A DNA stretch of 64,000 bases, taken from Thalassolituus sp. UBA1087 (GTDB lineage Bacteria > Pseudomonadota > Gammaproteobacteria > Pseudomonadales > Oceanobacteraceae). The notes under the pieces are model-generated. The model was given only the letters and a program-made list of their open reading frames with translations. It was not told the origin of the DNA and did not search any database. Of this stretch, positions 10,772 to 20,716 are shown in pieces (the first letter of the stretch is position 1; each line of letters starts with the position of its first letter). The stretch lies in NCBI GenBank assembly GCA_002314145.1, contig DCCG01000027.1, positions 1 to 64,000 on the forward strand. The letters run 5' to 3'. The translations under genes and the position numbers were made by a program.

Positions 10772-10792
10772 ACTGGGCCACTCAGTGCCCAG
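10772..10792 (-). promoter_or_regulatory. rimP leader hairpin, candidate attenuator
   Basis: On the minus strand an ACTGGGC/GCCCAGT stem is followed by T5GT3, an intrinsic-terminator shape. It lies only 25 bases before the rimP start codon. A gammaproteobacterial rimP leader ending in a Rho-independent terminator has been described as a candidate attenuator, and this element sits in the same place. A role in NusA-sensitive read-through is inference. Confidence 0.65.
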
Positions 10793-10890
10793 TCCGCTAC
10801 CTGCCTCAAGCAGACCGTTACCCGTGCCACAGCCCGGATTCCGGTACGCCTCAGCGACTATTGCCGCCCGGGCCTGTGTCTGAAAAGCGA

Positions 10891-10928
10891 CTACTAAAAA
10901 GCCCCTGACTTGAGGGGCTTTTTAGTAG
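10891..10928. terminator. perfect terminator hairpin between tRNA-Leu and rimP
   Basis: CTACTAAAAAGCCCCT pairs exactly with AGGGGCTTTTTAGTAG around a six-base loop. It should end the upstream secG/tRNA-Leu transcript, so rimP needs its own promoter in 10800-10890 or depends on read-through. Confidence 0.85.
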
Positions 10929-10966
10929 TGCTCTATCAAAGCACGCGCATTATATGCGCTTTAAAC

Positions 10967-10994
10967 GAAAAAAGCGAACTATGTTCGCTTTTTC
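10967..10994. terminator. terminator immediately after tRNA-Leu
   Basis: Stem GAAAAAGCGAAC-type arms (10967-10979 and 10983-10994) with loop TAT, ending eight bases from the tRNA 3' end. It forms the first of two terminators placed in series after the tRNA. Confidence 0.8.
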
Positions 10995-11001
10995 AGTAAT
11001 T

Positions 11002-11087
11002 TGGTGCGGATGGCGAGACTCGAACTCGCACGAGCTTAGCTCACCACCCCCTCAAGATGGCGTGTCTACCAATTCCACCACATCCGC
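11002..11087 (-). tRNA. tRNA-Leu (anticodon GAG)
   Basis: Complete 86-base cloverleaf on the minus strand. The seven-base acceptor stem GCGGATG/CATCCGC is followed by discriminator A, and CCA is encoded at 11004-11002. The D arm reads TGGTGGAATTGGTAGACACG, the anticodon loop TTGAGGG gives GAG, a long class II variable arm is present, and the T arm contains GTTCGAGTC. Its place between secG and rimP matches Pseudomonas. Confidence 0.97.
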
Positions 11088-11105
11088 ACTAAAACTGTAT
11101 GAGCC

Positions 11106-11495
11106 TTATTTGTCAGCGTCTTCGATGACTGGCTCATCCGCGTCCGATGCATCCAGTTCAGGAGCATCCGAAGCCGGCGCGTATTCTTCCACAACAGGGG
11201 TGTCCTGCTCAAGCTTTTCAATCACTTCCTGACTGGGAATTCCCAGATCCTGTGAAGACTGAACTTTCTGACGGGCATAAAAACCCAGAACCAGACTGGT
11301 CACAAAGAATAAGGTGGCCAGAATAGCAGTCGTACGGCTGAGGAAATTACCGGAACCACTGCTGCCGAACACAGTTTGCGATGCGCCACTGCCAAACGAG
11401 GCACCGGCATCCGCCCCTTTACCCTGCTGCATCATAACAAACGCGATAATGCCCACAGCCAGCAGAATGTGAACGATTAATACAATGGATTCCAT
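11106..11495 (-). CDS. secG: preprotein translocase subunit SecG
   Basis: Auxiliary membrane subunit of the SecYEG channel. The 129 residues have two membrane segments (about 5-24 and 55-75) separated by a Gly/Ser-rich loop with MMQQGKGADAG and GSGNFLSR typical of SecG. The tail after residue 85 is long and strongly acidic. It lies eight bases from tpiA and is followed by tRNA-Leu, as in Pseudomonas. Confidence 0.95.
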   Translation of the reverse strand: MESIVLIVHILLAVGIIAFVMMQQGKGADAGASFGSGASQTVFGSSGSGNFLSRTTAILATLFFVTSLVLGFYARQKVQSSQDLGIPSQEVIEKLEQDTPVVEEYAPASDAPELDASDADEPVIEDADK

Positions 11496-11503
11496 AACTT
11501 ACC

Positions 11504-12244
11504 TTATGCCCGACAAATAGCTGTAAATTCCGCGGCGTCGAGGGAAGCTCCTCCGACCAGACCGCCATCAATATCCGGCTGCGAAAATAATTCCGCCGCA
11601 CTGGCGGCCTTCACACTGCCGCCATATAAAATTCGTGTTTTTGCTGCCACCGTATCGCTGACTTTTTTCAGTTCAGAACGGATAAAGGCATGCATCCCCT
11701 GAGCCTGCTCCGGCGTTGCGGTTTCACCCGTGCCAATCGCCCAGACAGGTTCATAAGCGATGATCATTTTTTCCCAGTCTGCATTACTGAGCTCACCGAT
11801 CAGTAACGATAACTGCTCAGATACGACCGATTCTTCGCGGATCGCTTTACGCTGCTCCAGTGTTTCACCAACACACACAACCGCGGTGATTCCATGCTTC
11901 ACAAGCTGACGCACTTTTACCAGCACGTCATAATCGCTTTCCGCATACAGGGCACGCCGTTCCGAGTGACCTACCAGAGCCATGGTGCAACCGACATCAG
12001 CCAGCATGGCTGCTGACACCTCACCGGTGAAAGCACCCTCGTCATCTTTGGCAACATTCTGTGCCCCGACGGCGACACCAGCCCCGCCAACCAGATCAAC
12101 CGCCTGGCTGATATAGGGAAACGGCGGAAAGACGGCCACGTCGCAATGGTCCGGCAGATTATCCAGAACACCGGACAGCAGAGTACCCGTCATTTCAGAC
12201 GAAGCATTCATTTTCCAGTTTCCGGCTACCAGCAATCGACGCAT
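11504..12244 (-). CDS. tpiA: triose-phosphate isomerase
   Basis: Interconverts dihydroxyacetone phosphate and glyceraldehyde 3-phosphate in glycolysis and gluconeogenesis. I chose ATG 12244 (MRRLLVAGNWKMN, 246 aa) over an in-frame TTG four codons earlier because family members begin just before AGNWKMN. Catalytic Lys is in NWKMN, the electrophilic His in LVGHSERR near 95, and the catalytic Glu in AYEPVWAIGTG near 165. The phosphate-binding YGGSV and GGLVGGASL segments are intact. Confidence 0.97.
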   Translation of the reverse strand: MRRLLVAGNWKMNASSEMTGTLLSGVLDNLPDHCDVAVFPPFPYISQAVDLVGGAGVAVGAQNVAKDDEGAFTGEVSAAMLADVGCTMALVGHSERRALYAESDYDVLVKVRQLVKHGITAVVCVGETLEQRKAIREESVVSEQLSLLIGELSNADWEKMIIAYEPVWAIGTGETATPEQAQGMHAFIRSELKKVSDTVAAKTRILYGGSVKAASAAELFSQPDIDGGLVGGASLDAAEFTAICRA

Positions 12245-12306
12245 AACGAGTCCCAAAATTCAAAGAGCGCAGATACTATCTAAGAAGCTGCTCAGAGACA
12301 AGCAGC

Positions 12307-13641
12307 TCAGGCCAATACGCGCTCGACTTCGGCGGCTAATTCCGCCGCTAACCGGCCTGTCACAGCCGGATCTTCACCTTCCACCATGACCCGCACAACC
12401 GGTTCTGTTCCTGACGGCCGCAGCAGCACACGTCCACGGCCGGCCAGCTTATCTTCCACAGCGGCCACTGCAGAGAGAATCTGAGGTTCGGAATTCACAT
12501 CCACATTACGGCTGCGCTGCACATTGATCATGGTCTGCGGCATGCGGGTCATTTTGCGTTGCCAGTCCACCAGATCGGTTTCAGTATCCTGCAATGCCTG
12601 CATCACCTGCAGTGCTGCCACGATGCCATCGCCGGTGGTATTGGCATCCAGACACAACAGGTGCCCGGAAGATTCGCCACCAAAACGCCAGCCCTGTTCA
12701 TCCATCACCTGCAGCACATAGCGGTCTCCCACTTTGGCCCGCAGAAAGTCGATACCCTGCTCTTTCAGGCCCAGCTCCAGCCCCAGATTACTCATCAGCG
12801 TACCAACGACACCACCGCCAAGACGCCCCTGAGCCCTGGCATGAGAGGCAATAATAAACAGCAACTGATCACCATCCAGCAGATCACCGTTTTTATCCAC
12901 CATCATCACGCGATCACCATCGCCGTCGAAAGCGATCCCCAGATCAGCGGATTCTTGCCGCACTTTTGCCTGCAACGCCGCGGGCTCGGTTGAACCGACA
13001 TCGTCGTTAATATTCAGCCCATCCGGCTGCGCCCCCATCACCAGGATATCGGCACCCAGTTCGCTGAACACCAGCGGTGCGATCTGATAGGTCGCACCAT
13101 GCGCGCAGTCGAGTACAATTTTCAGTCCGCGCAGATTCAGCGCATTGACGGTGCCTTTACAGAATTCGGTGTAGCGGCCGGCGGCATCGTTCACCCGCCA
13201 GGCTTTCCCCAGTGCCGCTGAATCGACACAGGTCATGGGCTTATCCATCCAGGATTCAATTTCCTGCTCGGTTGCATCCGGCAGCTTACGCCCTTCTCCG
13301 GAGAAAAATTTGATGCCGTTATCGTAAAACGGGTTGTGCGATGCACTGATAACAATGCCCGCCTGAGCCCGGAAGGTGCGGGTGAGATAGGCAATCCCGG
13401 GCGTAGGAATCGGACCAAGCAAACCTATGTCGACGCCGGCGGATGACAGACCGGCCTCCAGGGCTGACTCGAACATATAGCCGGAAATACGGGTATCTTT
13501 ACCGATCAGAATGCGGCTTGTGCCCTGCCCGGCAAAGACTTTACCGGCAGCCCAGCCAAGCTTCATCACAAATTCCGGTGTAATCGGATATTCCCCCACA
13601 CGACCGCGGATGCCGTCGGTGCCAAAGTGCTTTCTACTCAT
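12307..13641 (-). CDS. glmM: phosphoglucosamine mutase
   Basis: Converts glucosamine 6-phosphate to glucosamine 1-phosphate for UDP-GlcNAc, peptidoglycan and LPS synthesis. The 444 residues have the N-terminal FGTDGIRG, the phosphoserine loop ISASHNP near 98-104, the metal-binding DGDGDR near 240-245, the sugar-binding GGESSGH near 324-330 and the phosphate-binding [12 protein letters not shown] near 408. It overlaps folP by eight bases, so the two are translationally linked. Confidence 0.98.
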   Translation of the reverse strand: MSRKHFGTDGIRGRVGEYPITPEFVMKLGWAAGKVFAGQGTSRILIGKDTRISGYMFESALEAGLSSAGVDIGLLGPIPTPGIAYLTRTFRAQAGIVISASHNPFYDNGIKFFSGEGRKLPDATEQEIESWMDKPMTCVDSAALGKAWRVNDAAGRYTEFCKGTVNALNLRGLKIVLDCAHGATYQIAPLVFSELGADILVMGAQPDGLNINDDVGSTEPAALQAKVRQESADLGIAFDGDGDRVMMVDKNGDLLDGDQLLFIIASHARAQGRLGGGVVGTLMSNLGLELGLKEQGIDFLRAKVGDRYVLQVMDEQGWRFGGESSGHLLCLDANTTGDGIVAALQVMQALQDTETDLVDWQRKMTRMPQTMINVQRSRNVDVNSEPQILSAVAAVEDKLAGRGRVLLRPSGTEPVVRVMVEGEDPAVTGRLAAELAAEVERVLA

Positions 13642-14476
13642 TCCCTTCCCTCAAGGTAGCCGTCAGCACGCGTATGGCTTCAGCTGTTTGTTTCACATCG
13701 TGGACCCGCAGGATTTTCGCACCTTTTAACGCACAGATCACGGCGCCGGTCACACTTCCGCTGCCCCTCTGATCAGCAGTCTCTGTTCCTGTGGCCTCAC
13801 CGATCATGCGCTTGCGCGACAGTCCGGTCAGCAGGGGCAGACCCAATTCATGCAGCGCATCCAGCCGGTTCAGCAGACGGAAGTTATGCTGATGGTTTTT
13901 ACCAAAACCGAATCCCGGGTCCAGAAGAATTTTATCACGGCCAATACCGGCGCCTTCACAGGCTGAAACCCGCGCCTGCAAAAATTGCTTTACCACCGTT
14001 TCAATCGGCTGACTGTATTGCGGGGCTTCTTTCACAGCACCAGGATCACCGTCCCAGTGCATCAGACAAACCGGAAGACCGGTTGCTGCTGCAGCCTGTA
14101 AGGCACCATCGAGGCGCAATGAGCGCACGTCATTAATCAGGTGTGCTCCGGCAGCGGCACTCTGGCGGATCACTTCCGGGTTACTGGTATCCACAGAAAC
14201 CGCAACATCCAGCCTTGCAGTAATGGCTTCAACGGCCGGAATAACCCTGGCCAGTTCTTCCTCCGTCGTGACAGTATCCGCGCCCGGGCGGGTGGATTCA
14301 CCACCAATATCAATCAGTGTTGCGCCATCAGAAACCATCTGTTCAGCGTGGCGCAGCGCACTGTCGACAGAATTAAAACGTCCGCCATCGGAAAAAGAAT
14401 CCGGCGTCACATTCAGGATGCCCATAACATGAGCCACAGAGAAATCCAGCTTGCGGTTTCCGCATTGAAAGTTCAC
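13634..14476 (-). CDS. folP: dihydropteroate synthase
   Basis: Joins p-aminobenzoate to dihydropterin pyrophosphate in folate synthesis and is the sulfonamide target. The TIM-barrel protein of 280 residues has [15 protein letters not shown] near 17-31, the [11 protein letters not shown] loop near 55-65, and LDPGFGFGK near 190. It lies between ftsH and glmM as in most gammaproteobacteria. Confidence 0.97.
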   Translation of the reverse strand: MNFQCGNRKLDFSVAHVMGILNVTPDSFSDGGRFNSVDSALRHAEQMVSDGATLIDIGGESTRPGADTVTTEEELARVIPAVEAITARLDVAVSVDTSNPEVIRQSAAAGAHLINDVRSLRLDGALQAAAATGLPVCLMHWDGDPGAVKEAPQYSQPIETVVKQFLQARVSACEGAGIGRDKILLDPGFGFGKNHQHNFRLLNRLDALHELGLPLLTGLSRKRMIGEATGTETADQRGSGSVTGAVICALKGAKILRVHDVKQTAEAIRVLTATLREGNE

Positions 14477-14534
14477 AGGTTGTCCCGCTTTATCACATGG
14501 TGGAAGTACAGAGGATTCTGTACAGCAAAACGAA

Positions 14535-14556
14535 AAAAGCGGCCGAAGCCGCTTTT
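14535..14556. terminator. terminator between ftsH and folP
   Basis: AAAAGCGGC/GCCGCTTTT stem with a four-base loop in the 104-base gap after the ftsH stop... on the folP side it lies before the folP start, so it would separate ftsH from folP transcription with some read-through. The symmetrical A and T runs allow action on either strand. Confidence 0.65.
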
Positions 14557-14580
14557 ATATTGGCAAATGACCGGCCCGGA

Positions 14581-16503
14581 TCAGCTCTCTTCACCAGCCG
14601 TATCGCCGACCGCGTCATCATCCGGGTCCCGGGTCATATCGCGGCTTTCTTCCGCCGGTGACGCCGGACCGGAACCATCATCCCCCCAGGATTTAGGCGG
14701 ACGTGGCTTCTTGCCTGCCATGATGTCATCAATCTGATCGGTATCGATGGTTTCATACTCCATCAGAGCTTCTTTCATCAGTTCAAGCTTGTCACGGTTT
14801 TCTTCCAGAATGGTATAAGCGCGCTGATAGCAGTTATCCAGCAGCTCTTTGACTTCTGCATCAATCAGACGTGCGGTTTCATCGGAAAGATGAGACATCT
14901 GCCCGCCACCGGATGATCCCAGATAGCCATTCTGCTCTTCCTCAGAATACAGCTGAGCACCCAACTTATCGGACAGGCCCCACTTAGTAACATAGTTACG
15001 GGCGTATTTGGTTGCACGCTCAATATCGTTAGATGCGCCGGTTGTGACACCTTCTTTGCCCAGTGTCATCTCCTCAGCAATACGGCCGCCGTAGAGCGAG
15101 CAGATATTACTCTCAATACCGCGCTTACTGATCGAGTGACGGTCTTCTTCCGGCAGGAACATGGTCACACCCAATGCCCGCCCGCGCGGAATGATTGATA
15201 CCTTGTATACCGGGTCGTGTTCCGGCATCAGACGACCCACGATGGCGTGGCCCGCTTCATGGTATGCGGTATTGGTTTTCTCTTTCTCAGACATAACCAT
15301 GGTCTTACGTTCGGCACCCATCAGGATCTTATCCTTGGCCTTCTCGAACTCTTCCATGGTCACCAGGTTGCGGTTAGCACGTGCCGCAAACAGGGCCGCC
15401 TCGTTCACCAGGTTGGCCAGGTCAGCACCAGAGAAGCCTGGCGTACCACGGGCAATGACAGAAGCATTAACGTCATCCGCTACCGGCACTTTACGCATGT
15501 GCACGCCCAGGATCTGCTCACGACCGCGGATATCCGGCAGACCAACGACCACCTGACGGTCGAAACGGCCGGGACGCAGCAGCGCAGGGTCCAGCACATC
15601 CGGACGGTTAGTCGCGGCAATCACGATAATGCCGTCATTGACTTCAAAACCGTCCATCTCAACCAGCAACTGGTTCAGTGTCTGTTCACGTTCGTCGTTA
15701 CCACCGCCGATGCCAACGCCACGGGAGCGGCCTACGGCGTCAATTTCATCAATAAAGATAATACAGGGGGCCTGCTTCTTGGCCTGATCGAACATATCGC
15801 GTACACGGGACGCACCCACACCCACGAACATTTCCACAAAGTCGGAGCCGGAAATAGAGAAGAAAGGTACGCGGGCTTCACCGGCAATGGCTTTTGCCAG
15901 CAGGGTTTTACCGGTACCTGGCTGACCTACCATCAGCACACCGCGGGGAATTTTACCGCCCAGGCGCTGGTATTTACCCGGATCACGCAGGAATTCGACC
16001 AGTTCTTTCACATCTTCTTTGGCTTCGTCGCACCCGGCAACGTCTTCAAAGGTAGTTTTGATCTGATCTTCACTCAGCAGTTTGGCTTTACTCTTACCGA
16101 AGGCCATCGGCCCGCCACGACCGGAACTGCCACCCTGCATCTGCCGCATAAACAGCATAAAGACCGCAATGATGATCAGAATCGGCAGGGATGCCAGCAG
16201 CAGCTGTGTGAAGAAACCATCTTTCTCAGGCTTCTGCCCCACGACCTGCACCTGGTTGTTCAGCAGCGTGTCCATCAGCTTGTCGTCGTACGCAGGCATG
16301 ATGGTCTCGAATGACTCACCACCGGAATTGACACCGCTGATGGTCTGGCCGGAGATGGTTACCCGCTCTACCTGACCACTTTCCACCGCAGTGATAAATT
16401 CTGAATAGGAAAGCTCATTCCCTCTTCCAACGTTCTGGAAGTTGTTGAACACCATCATCAGTACGGCAGCAATCACTGCCCACAGTATGAAATTCTTTGC
16501 CAT
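14581..16503 (-). CDS. ftsH: ATP-dependent zinc metalloprotease FtsH
   Basis: Inner-membrane AAA protease that degrades membrane and regulatory proteins such as sigma-32 and LpxC. I chose ATG 16503 (MAKNFILW, 640 aa) because it matches the E. coli N-terminus; a GTG start four codons upstream is possible. There are two membrane segments (about 4-22 and 103-120) around a periplasmic domain. Walker A is GQPGTGKT near 195 (Gln where many have Pro), Walker [20 protein letters not shown], and the zinc motif HEAGH near 417 with a downstream Asp. The C-terminus is acidic and disordered. Confidence 0.98.
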   Translation of the reverse strand: MAKNFILWAVIAAVLMMVFNNFQNVGRGNELSYSEFITAVESGQVERVTISGQTISGVNSGGESFETIMPAYDDKLMDTLLNNQVQVVGQKPEKDGFFTQLLLASLPILIIIAVFMLFMRQMQGGSSGRGGPMAFGKSKAKLLSEDQIKTTFEDVAGCDEAKEDVKELVEFLRDPGKYQRLGGKIPRGVLMVGQPGTGKTLLAKAIAGEARVPFFSISGSDFVEMFVGVGASRVRDMFDQAKKQAPCIIFIDEIDAVGRSRGVGIGGGNDEREQTLNQLLVEMDGFEVNDGIIVIAATNRPDVLDPALLRPGRFDRQVVVGLPDIRGREQILGVHMRKVPVADDVNASVIARGTPGFSGADLANLVNEAALFAARANRNLVTMEEFEKAKDKILMGAERKTMVMSEKEKTNTAYHEAGHAIVGRLMPEHDPVYKVSIIPRGRALGVTMFLPEEDRHSISKRGIESNICSLYGGRIAEEMTLGKEGVTTGASNDIERATKYARNYVTKWGLSDKLGAQLYSEEEQNGYLGSSGGGQMSHLSDETARLIDAEVKELLDNCYQRAYTILEENRDKLELMKEALMEYETIDTDQIDDIMAGKKPRPPKSWGDDGSGPASPAEESRDMTRDPDDDAVGDTAGEES

Positions 16504-16583
16504 ATCCGGCACCACCTCACTGGCTGTCGTTGCCCGGCCACATGCCGGACGCCTTGCTATCTGCTTAGCTTAGCAAGCATTTG

Positions 16584-17204
16584 CTAAGCGCGGAAACCTT
16601 TACCTACCACATAAACCTCCCGGGATCTCGCTCTGGAGGCCTTGGGTTTACGAATCATTACTTTACTGAACGAAGATCTGACATCGTTGAGATACTGGTC
16701 AAATCCCTCGCCCTGGAATACTTTAGCCACAAAATGTCCGTTCGGACGCAACACCTGACGCGCCATATCCAGCGCCAGCTCTACAAGATACATAGCGCCG
16801 GGCTGGTCAATTGAAGCCACTCCACTCATATTGGGGGCCATATCCGAGATTACAAGGTCCACCGGACGGCCATCGATCACGGACATCAGCTCATCAAAGA
16901 CGGATTCTTCCGTAAAGTCACCCTGAATGAAATTTACATCTTCTATCGGGTCCATTGGCAGAATATCCGACGCAATGATGGTGCCGTTGCCTTTCAGCGT
17001 GCGGGTAACCACCTGCGACCAGCCGCCGGGCGCCGCGCCAAGGTCCACAACGGTCATTCCTGCCTTTATGAGCTGGTCTTTGTCATCCAGTTCAATCAAT
17101 TTGTAACTGGCCCGGGTCCGGTAGCCATCCTGCTGGGCTTTCTGCACCCAGACGTCATCAACATGTTCTTTCAGCCAGCCAGCACTGGTTTTTGAGCGTG
17201 CCAT
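16584..17204 (-). CDS. rlmE: 23S rRNA 2'-O-ribose U2552 methyltransferase
   Basis: SAM-dependent enzyme that methylates U2552 in the ribosomal A-loop late in 50S assembly. The 206 residues show the SAM motif [14 protein letters not shown] near 54-67, DILPMDPI, and [12 protein letters not shown] near 122-133, with the catalytic Lys-Asp-Lys-Glu set in place. It precedes ftsH on the same strand and diverges from yhbY, as in many relatives. Confidence 0.97.
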   Translation of the reverse strand: MARSKTSAGWLKEHVDDVWVQKAQQDGYRTRASYKLIELDDKDQLIKAGMTVVDLGAAPGGWSQVVTRTLKGNGTIIASDILPMDPIEDVNFIQGDFTEESVFDELMSVIDGRPVDLVISDMAPNMSGVASIDQPGAMYLVELALDMARQVLRPNGHFVAKVFQGEGFDQYLNDVRSSFSKVMIRKPKASRARSREVYVVGKGFRA

Positions 17205-17315
17205 GCAGGTTTATACTCCCGCGTCAGGTATAATGATCCGGTCTGTACCTGCCGCTGTCCGGCAGGTATCGGTGAATGACAAATATTACCACTGAATAAC
17301 CGAGCTTCCGAATCT

Positions 17316-17618
17316 ATGGCACTATCAAACGAGCAAAAGAAAGCCTACCGCGCAATCGGGCATACACTGAACCCCATTGTGACGGTGGCGGGCAACGGTC
17401 TGAGCGAGGGCGTACTGGAAGAGCTGAACCGCGCTCTGGACGACCATGAACTGATCAAAATTAAGATTTCCGTGGGTGACCGGGACGTCAAACAGGCGGT
17501 TATCAAAGAAATTCTGCGCATTACCGGCGCAGAAATGCCGCAACAGATCGGTAACACCGCCCTGCTGCTGCGTCTCAACCCGAAAGCCAAGGCTTCGTTG
17601 TCTAACCTGCAGCGCTGA
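17316..17618 (+). CDS. yhbY: YhbY family ribosome assembly RNA-binding protein
   Basis: Small CRM-domain (IF3-C/KH-like) protein that associates with pre-50S particles. The 100 residues start MALSNEQKKAYRAIGHTLNP and carry the loop VAGNGLSEGV near 26-35 that corresponds to the GxxG RNA-binding turn. It is divergent from rlmE, the standard arrangement. Confidence 0.95.
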   Translation: MALSNEQKKAYRAIGHTLNPIVTVAGNGLSEGVLEELNRALDDHELIKIKISVGDRDVKQAVIKEILRITGAEMPQQIGNTALLLRLNPKAKASLSNLQR

Positions 17619-17625
17619 TCATCCG

Positions 17626-18018
17626 CTAACGGGACCGCTGGTCCCGTCTGCGCTCGCGCACCAGAACCAGCCCGGGCGCCATCATCAGCCAGATCAGTCC
17701 CAGCAGAGAAATGGTATGCAACACCATCATCTGCAGTTTCCACCAGGGCATTAAAGCGAAATACATCAGCGCCAGCGCCATCATCACCAGCATGATCTGC
17801 AATGGTGTTTCCCGCCAGTGCAACGGTTGCGCCAGACGCGCAAGAAAAAGAATCAGCGCACCGCTCACCAGCCCCAAACCATTCATCACATGCAGCACTT
17901 CTATGCCGTGCTGAGGGAAAAAACCGCGGTGCTCCAGCAAGGGCCGCACCAGGTATACGCTGGCCCACAGTCCACCCAACCAGAAAGTGCGCAATAACAC
18001 CATGTAATGACGGGCCAT
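17626..18018 (-). CDS. DUF4149 (TMEM205-like) integral membrane protein
   Basis: A 130-residue membrane protein with four hydrophobic segments (about 5-27, 40-62, 73-90 and 95-117) and a basic C-terminal tail. Aromatic-rich sequence with conserved-looking RTFWLGG and a VMNGLG segment fits the DUF4149 family. Function unknown. I chose the ATG at 18018 over a start five codons upstream because MARHYMVLL is the usual beginning. It converges with yhbY and corresponds in place to the P. aeruginosa gene between yhbY and greA. Confidence 0.8.
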   Translation of the reverse strand: MARHYMVLLRTFWLGGLWASVYLVRPLLEHRGFFPQHGIEVLHVMNGLGLVSGALILFLARLAQPLHWRETPLQIMLVMMALALMYFALMPWWKLQMMVLHTISLLGLIWLMMAPGLVLVRERRRDQRSR

Positions 18019-18163
18019 AATGCCTCCGTACACCAGCTACACTGCCAGCTTACACCAAAGGGTGGTTGGAAGGGCGCTGATTTCCGGCGATAATGTGGTC
18101 AATCGTAACAGGGCTCCGACTGCCGGTGTCTGCCGATAAAGCAAAATAAAGGTTGTAAAACAG

Positions 18164-19282
18164 ATGTCGAATATTGTTATTTCCGGTACCGGACTTTTTA
18201 TCCCCCCTCATGTAATCACCAATGAAGAGCTGGTGCAGGCTTTTAATCAATACGTCGATCTTTTCAACGAACGCAATGCTGATGCCATCGCCGCTGGTGA
18301 AAAAGAAGCGCTTTCCTATTCCAGTCCGGAATTTATTGAAAAGGCTTCCGGTATTAAAGCCCGCTATGCCATGTATAAAGATGGCATCCTTGATCCCGAA
18401 ATCATGCACCCGGTGTTCCCGATGACCGAAGAAGGCAGAACACCGGAAATGGTGACCATGGGCATAGGTGCAGCTAAACAGGCTATGGAGCAGGCAGGTA
18501 AAACCGCGGCAGACATCGACATGGTGATCGTCTCCGGTACTTTCCGTCAGCGCGATTATCCCGGCATGGCAGTGGAAATCCAGCGCGACCTGGGCATTGA
18601 AGGTTTTTCATATGATATGGGAATCGCCTGCTCGTCAGCCACCTTCGGCCTGATCAATGCTTATACTGCCCTGAAAGCCGGAACGGCCAGGTGCGTATTG
18701 TTTGTGAACCCTGAGTTCACGACCCCGGGGCTGAACTTTAAAGACCGTGACAGTCATTTTATTTTTGGTGATGTCGCCACGGCGGCTATTCTCGAACCGG
18801 AAGAGAATGCCAGAACAGAACATGCCTTCCGTATTCTGAACACCAAACAGTTCACTCAGTATTCCGACAATATCCGTACTGACCAGTCATACGCTGACTA
18901 CTGTTTCGATAACGTGCCGGAAGACCGCTATGCCTTTAAACAACGCGGACGCAAAGTGTTTAAAGAGCTCCTCCCACTGGTAACCAACTTTATTGAAGGG
19001 CAGATGGCGGATAATCAGATGAGCGCGTCTGACCTGAAGCGCATGTGGCTGCATCAGGCTAACGTCAATATGAATATGTTCGCGGTGAAGAAACTGCTAG
19101 GCCGTCTGCCGGCACCGGAAGAAGCCCCGGTTGTACTGGACGAATTCGCCAATACCGCTTCATCCGGTTCGGTGATCGCCTTCCACCGCTATAACGCTGA
19201 CTTCGAAAGCGGTGACCGGGGGCTGATCTGCTCGTTCGGCGCCGGCTATTCCATCGGCAGCCTGCTGGTCGAAAAAATCTGA
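18164..19282 (+). CDS. beta-ketoacyl-ACP synthase III-like enzyme
   Basis: Thiolase-fold condensing enzyme that probably starts or feeds fatty-acid synthesis by condensing an acyl-CoA with malonyl-ACP. The catalytic Cys is in MGIACSSATFG near 155-165, the His in WLHQANVNMN near 291-300, and the Asn in DEFANTASSGS near 328-338. At 372 residues it is about 50 longer than classical FabH, with an N-terminal insertion near 25-65, resembling the longer FabH-like group that includes P. aeruginosa PA3286 (which uses octanoyl-CoA). Substrate here is not determined. It is followed by fabA and a thioesterase on the same strand. Confidence 0.85.
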   Translation: MSNIVISGTGLFIPPHVITNEELVQAFNQYVDLFNERNADAIAAGEKEALSYSSPEFIEKASGIKARYAMYKDGILDPEIMHPVFPMTEEGRTPEMVTMGIGAAKQAMEQAGKTAADIDMVIVSGTFRQRDYPGMAVEIQRDLGIEGFSYDMGIACSSATFGLINAYTALKAGTARCVLFVNPEFTTPGLNFKDRDSHFIFGDVATAAILEPEENARTEHAFRILNTKQFTQYSDNIRTDQSYADYCFDNVPEDRYAFKQRGRKVFKELLPLVTNFIEGQMADNQMSASDLKRMWLHQANVNMNMFAVKKLLGRLPAPEEAPVVLDEFANTASSGSVIAFHRYNADFESGDRGLICSFGAGYSIGSLLVEKI

Positions 19283-19431
19283 GCAAGATGATAGCGGCGG
19301 GCCCGACCCAACAGGCCCGCCGGTTTCTTAATGTTATTTTTTCCTTTAATTCAAAAAAGCTTCATTAGCCATCCCTGTACTTTTGTGTCACTGTCTCAGG
19401 TCTGACCAGGCTTTATTATTGAGGAATCTGA

Positions 19432-19947
19432 ATGACCCGCCAGGAAAGTTATAGCCGCGACGAACTGTTGGCCTGTGGCCACGGTGAACTGTTCGGTGAA
19501 GGAAATGCACGTCTGCCACTGCCGAATATGCTGATGATGGACCGTATTACCCGGATCAGCGATGAAGGCGGCGAGCATGGCAAAGGCGAAATTATTGCCG
19601 AACTCGATATTAATCCATCCTTATGGTTCTTTGATTGTCATTTTGAGTCCGACCCGGTCATGCCTGGCTGCTTAGGGCTGGATGCCATGTGGCAGCTGGT
19701 TGGCTTTTATCTCGGTTGGCGTGGCAACCCGGGGCGCGGACGTGCACTGGGCAGCGGCGAAGTTAAATTCCGCGGTCAGGTACTGCCAACAGCCAAAACC
19801 GTCACCTATCGCATCAGCATCAAGCGTGTGATGGAGCAGAAACTGGTGATGGGCATTGCCGATGCCGTCATGGAAGTCGACGGTAAAGAAATCTACTGGG
19901 CCAAAGACCTGCGTGTTGGTCTGTTCACCTCCACCGAAGATTTCTGA
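19432..19947 (+). CDS. fabA: 3-hydroxydecanoyl-ACP dehydratase/isomerase
   Basis: Introduces the cis double bond at the C10 stage in anaerobic unsaturated fatty-acid synthesis. The hotdog protein of 171 residues equals the family length. The catalytic His is in [14 protein letters not shown] near 66-79 and the Asp in [11 protein letters not shown] near 79-89. FabB, its usual neighbour in Pseudomonas, is absent here. Instead a KAS III-like gene lies upstream. ATG 19432 has GAGGAA nearby. Confidence 0.97.
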   Translation: MTRQESYSRDELLACGHGELFGEGNARLPLPNMLMMDRITRISDEGGEHGKGEIIAELDINPSLWFFDCHFESDPVMPGCLGLDAMWQLVGFYLGWRGNPGRGRALGSGEVKFRGQVLPTAKTVTYRISIKRVMEQKLVMGIADAVMEVDGKEIYWAKDLRVGLFTSTEDF

Positions 19948-20089
19948 CCTACCCATCCTGTCAATTCGTCCTGCCAATCCGTCGGGATTGTCCCGCGACA
20001 AACTGTGAGAGCTGTCATTACAGCCCTCACAGTCTTCAGAAGTACACCGATTCCGTTAGAATGATATGACGACAACGCGAGGAATCCCC

Positions 20090-20605
20090 GTGGGACATAT
20101 TACTCAGACTGAAATGACCGAGCTGGTCACGCCGGACATGGCTAACTTTTCCGGAAAAATGCATGGCGGAGAGCTGCTGAAACTGCTGGATAAGGTCGCT
20201 TATACCTGTGCGATGCGCTACAGCGGCCACTATGCCGTGACCCTGTCCGTCGACAATGTGCTGTTTAAAGAACCGATTCATATCGGTGAACTGATCACCT
20301 TTCTCGCCATGGTCAATTACACCGGTAACACCTCCATGGAGATCGGTATTAAAGTCGTGGCTGAGAATATCCAGCAGAAAACAGTGCGCCACACCCATTC
20401 CTGTTACTTCACCATGGTGGCGATGGGGGATGATGGCAGACCGACTCAGGTACCGACACTGGAGCTGAAAGATGAAATGCAGATCAGACGCTGGAATAAA
20501 GCACTCAAACGGCGCGAAGCCCAGCGTAAACTGCAGAAAATGCTGAAAGCCATCGAACAGGAAGACGATGACTTTGATGATTTACCTCTGATCCCCTGCC
20601 CCTGA
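20090..20605 (+). CDS. acyl-CoA thioesterase (hotdog, YciA/BACH type)
   Basis: Hydrolyses acyl-CoA to free acid and CoA. A single hotdog domain shows the ANFSGKMHGGELLKLLDKVAY helix region near 18-38 and VDNVLFKEPIHIGELI near 64-79. The C-terminal 40 residues are charged and form a probable helix ending in an acidic tail. I prefer GTG 20090 (171 aa), which has GAGGA six bases upstream, over ATG 20066, which lacks a ribosome site. It is third in the fatty-acid block and may recycle CoA from acyl chains. Confidence 0.85.
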   Translation: MGHITQTEMTELVTPDMANFSGKMHGGELLKLLDKVAYTCAMRYSGHYAVTLSVDNVLFKEPIHIGELITFLAMVNYTGNTSMEIGIKVVAENIQQKTVRHTHSCYFTMVAMGDDGRPTQVPTLELKDEMQIRRWNKALKRREAQRKLQKMLKAIEQEDDDFDDLPLIPCP

Positions 20606-20665
20606 CTATACCCCTGATTTCTGCCTCCCGGACAGAATCATGCCTACCCGCAGGCATCCACAAAC

Positions 20666-20694
20666 AAAAAAACCGCGCATAGCGCGGTTTTTTT
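20666..20694. terminator. bidirectional terminator between thioesterase and greA
   Basis: AACCGCGC/GCGCGGTT stem with A7 and T7 flanks, placed between converging genes, so it can serve both. Confidence 0.92.
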
Positions 20695-20716
20695 GTTTTA
20701 TGAAGATTAATTCTGA

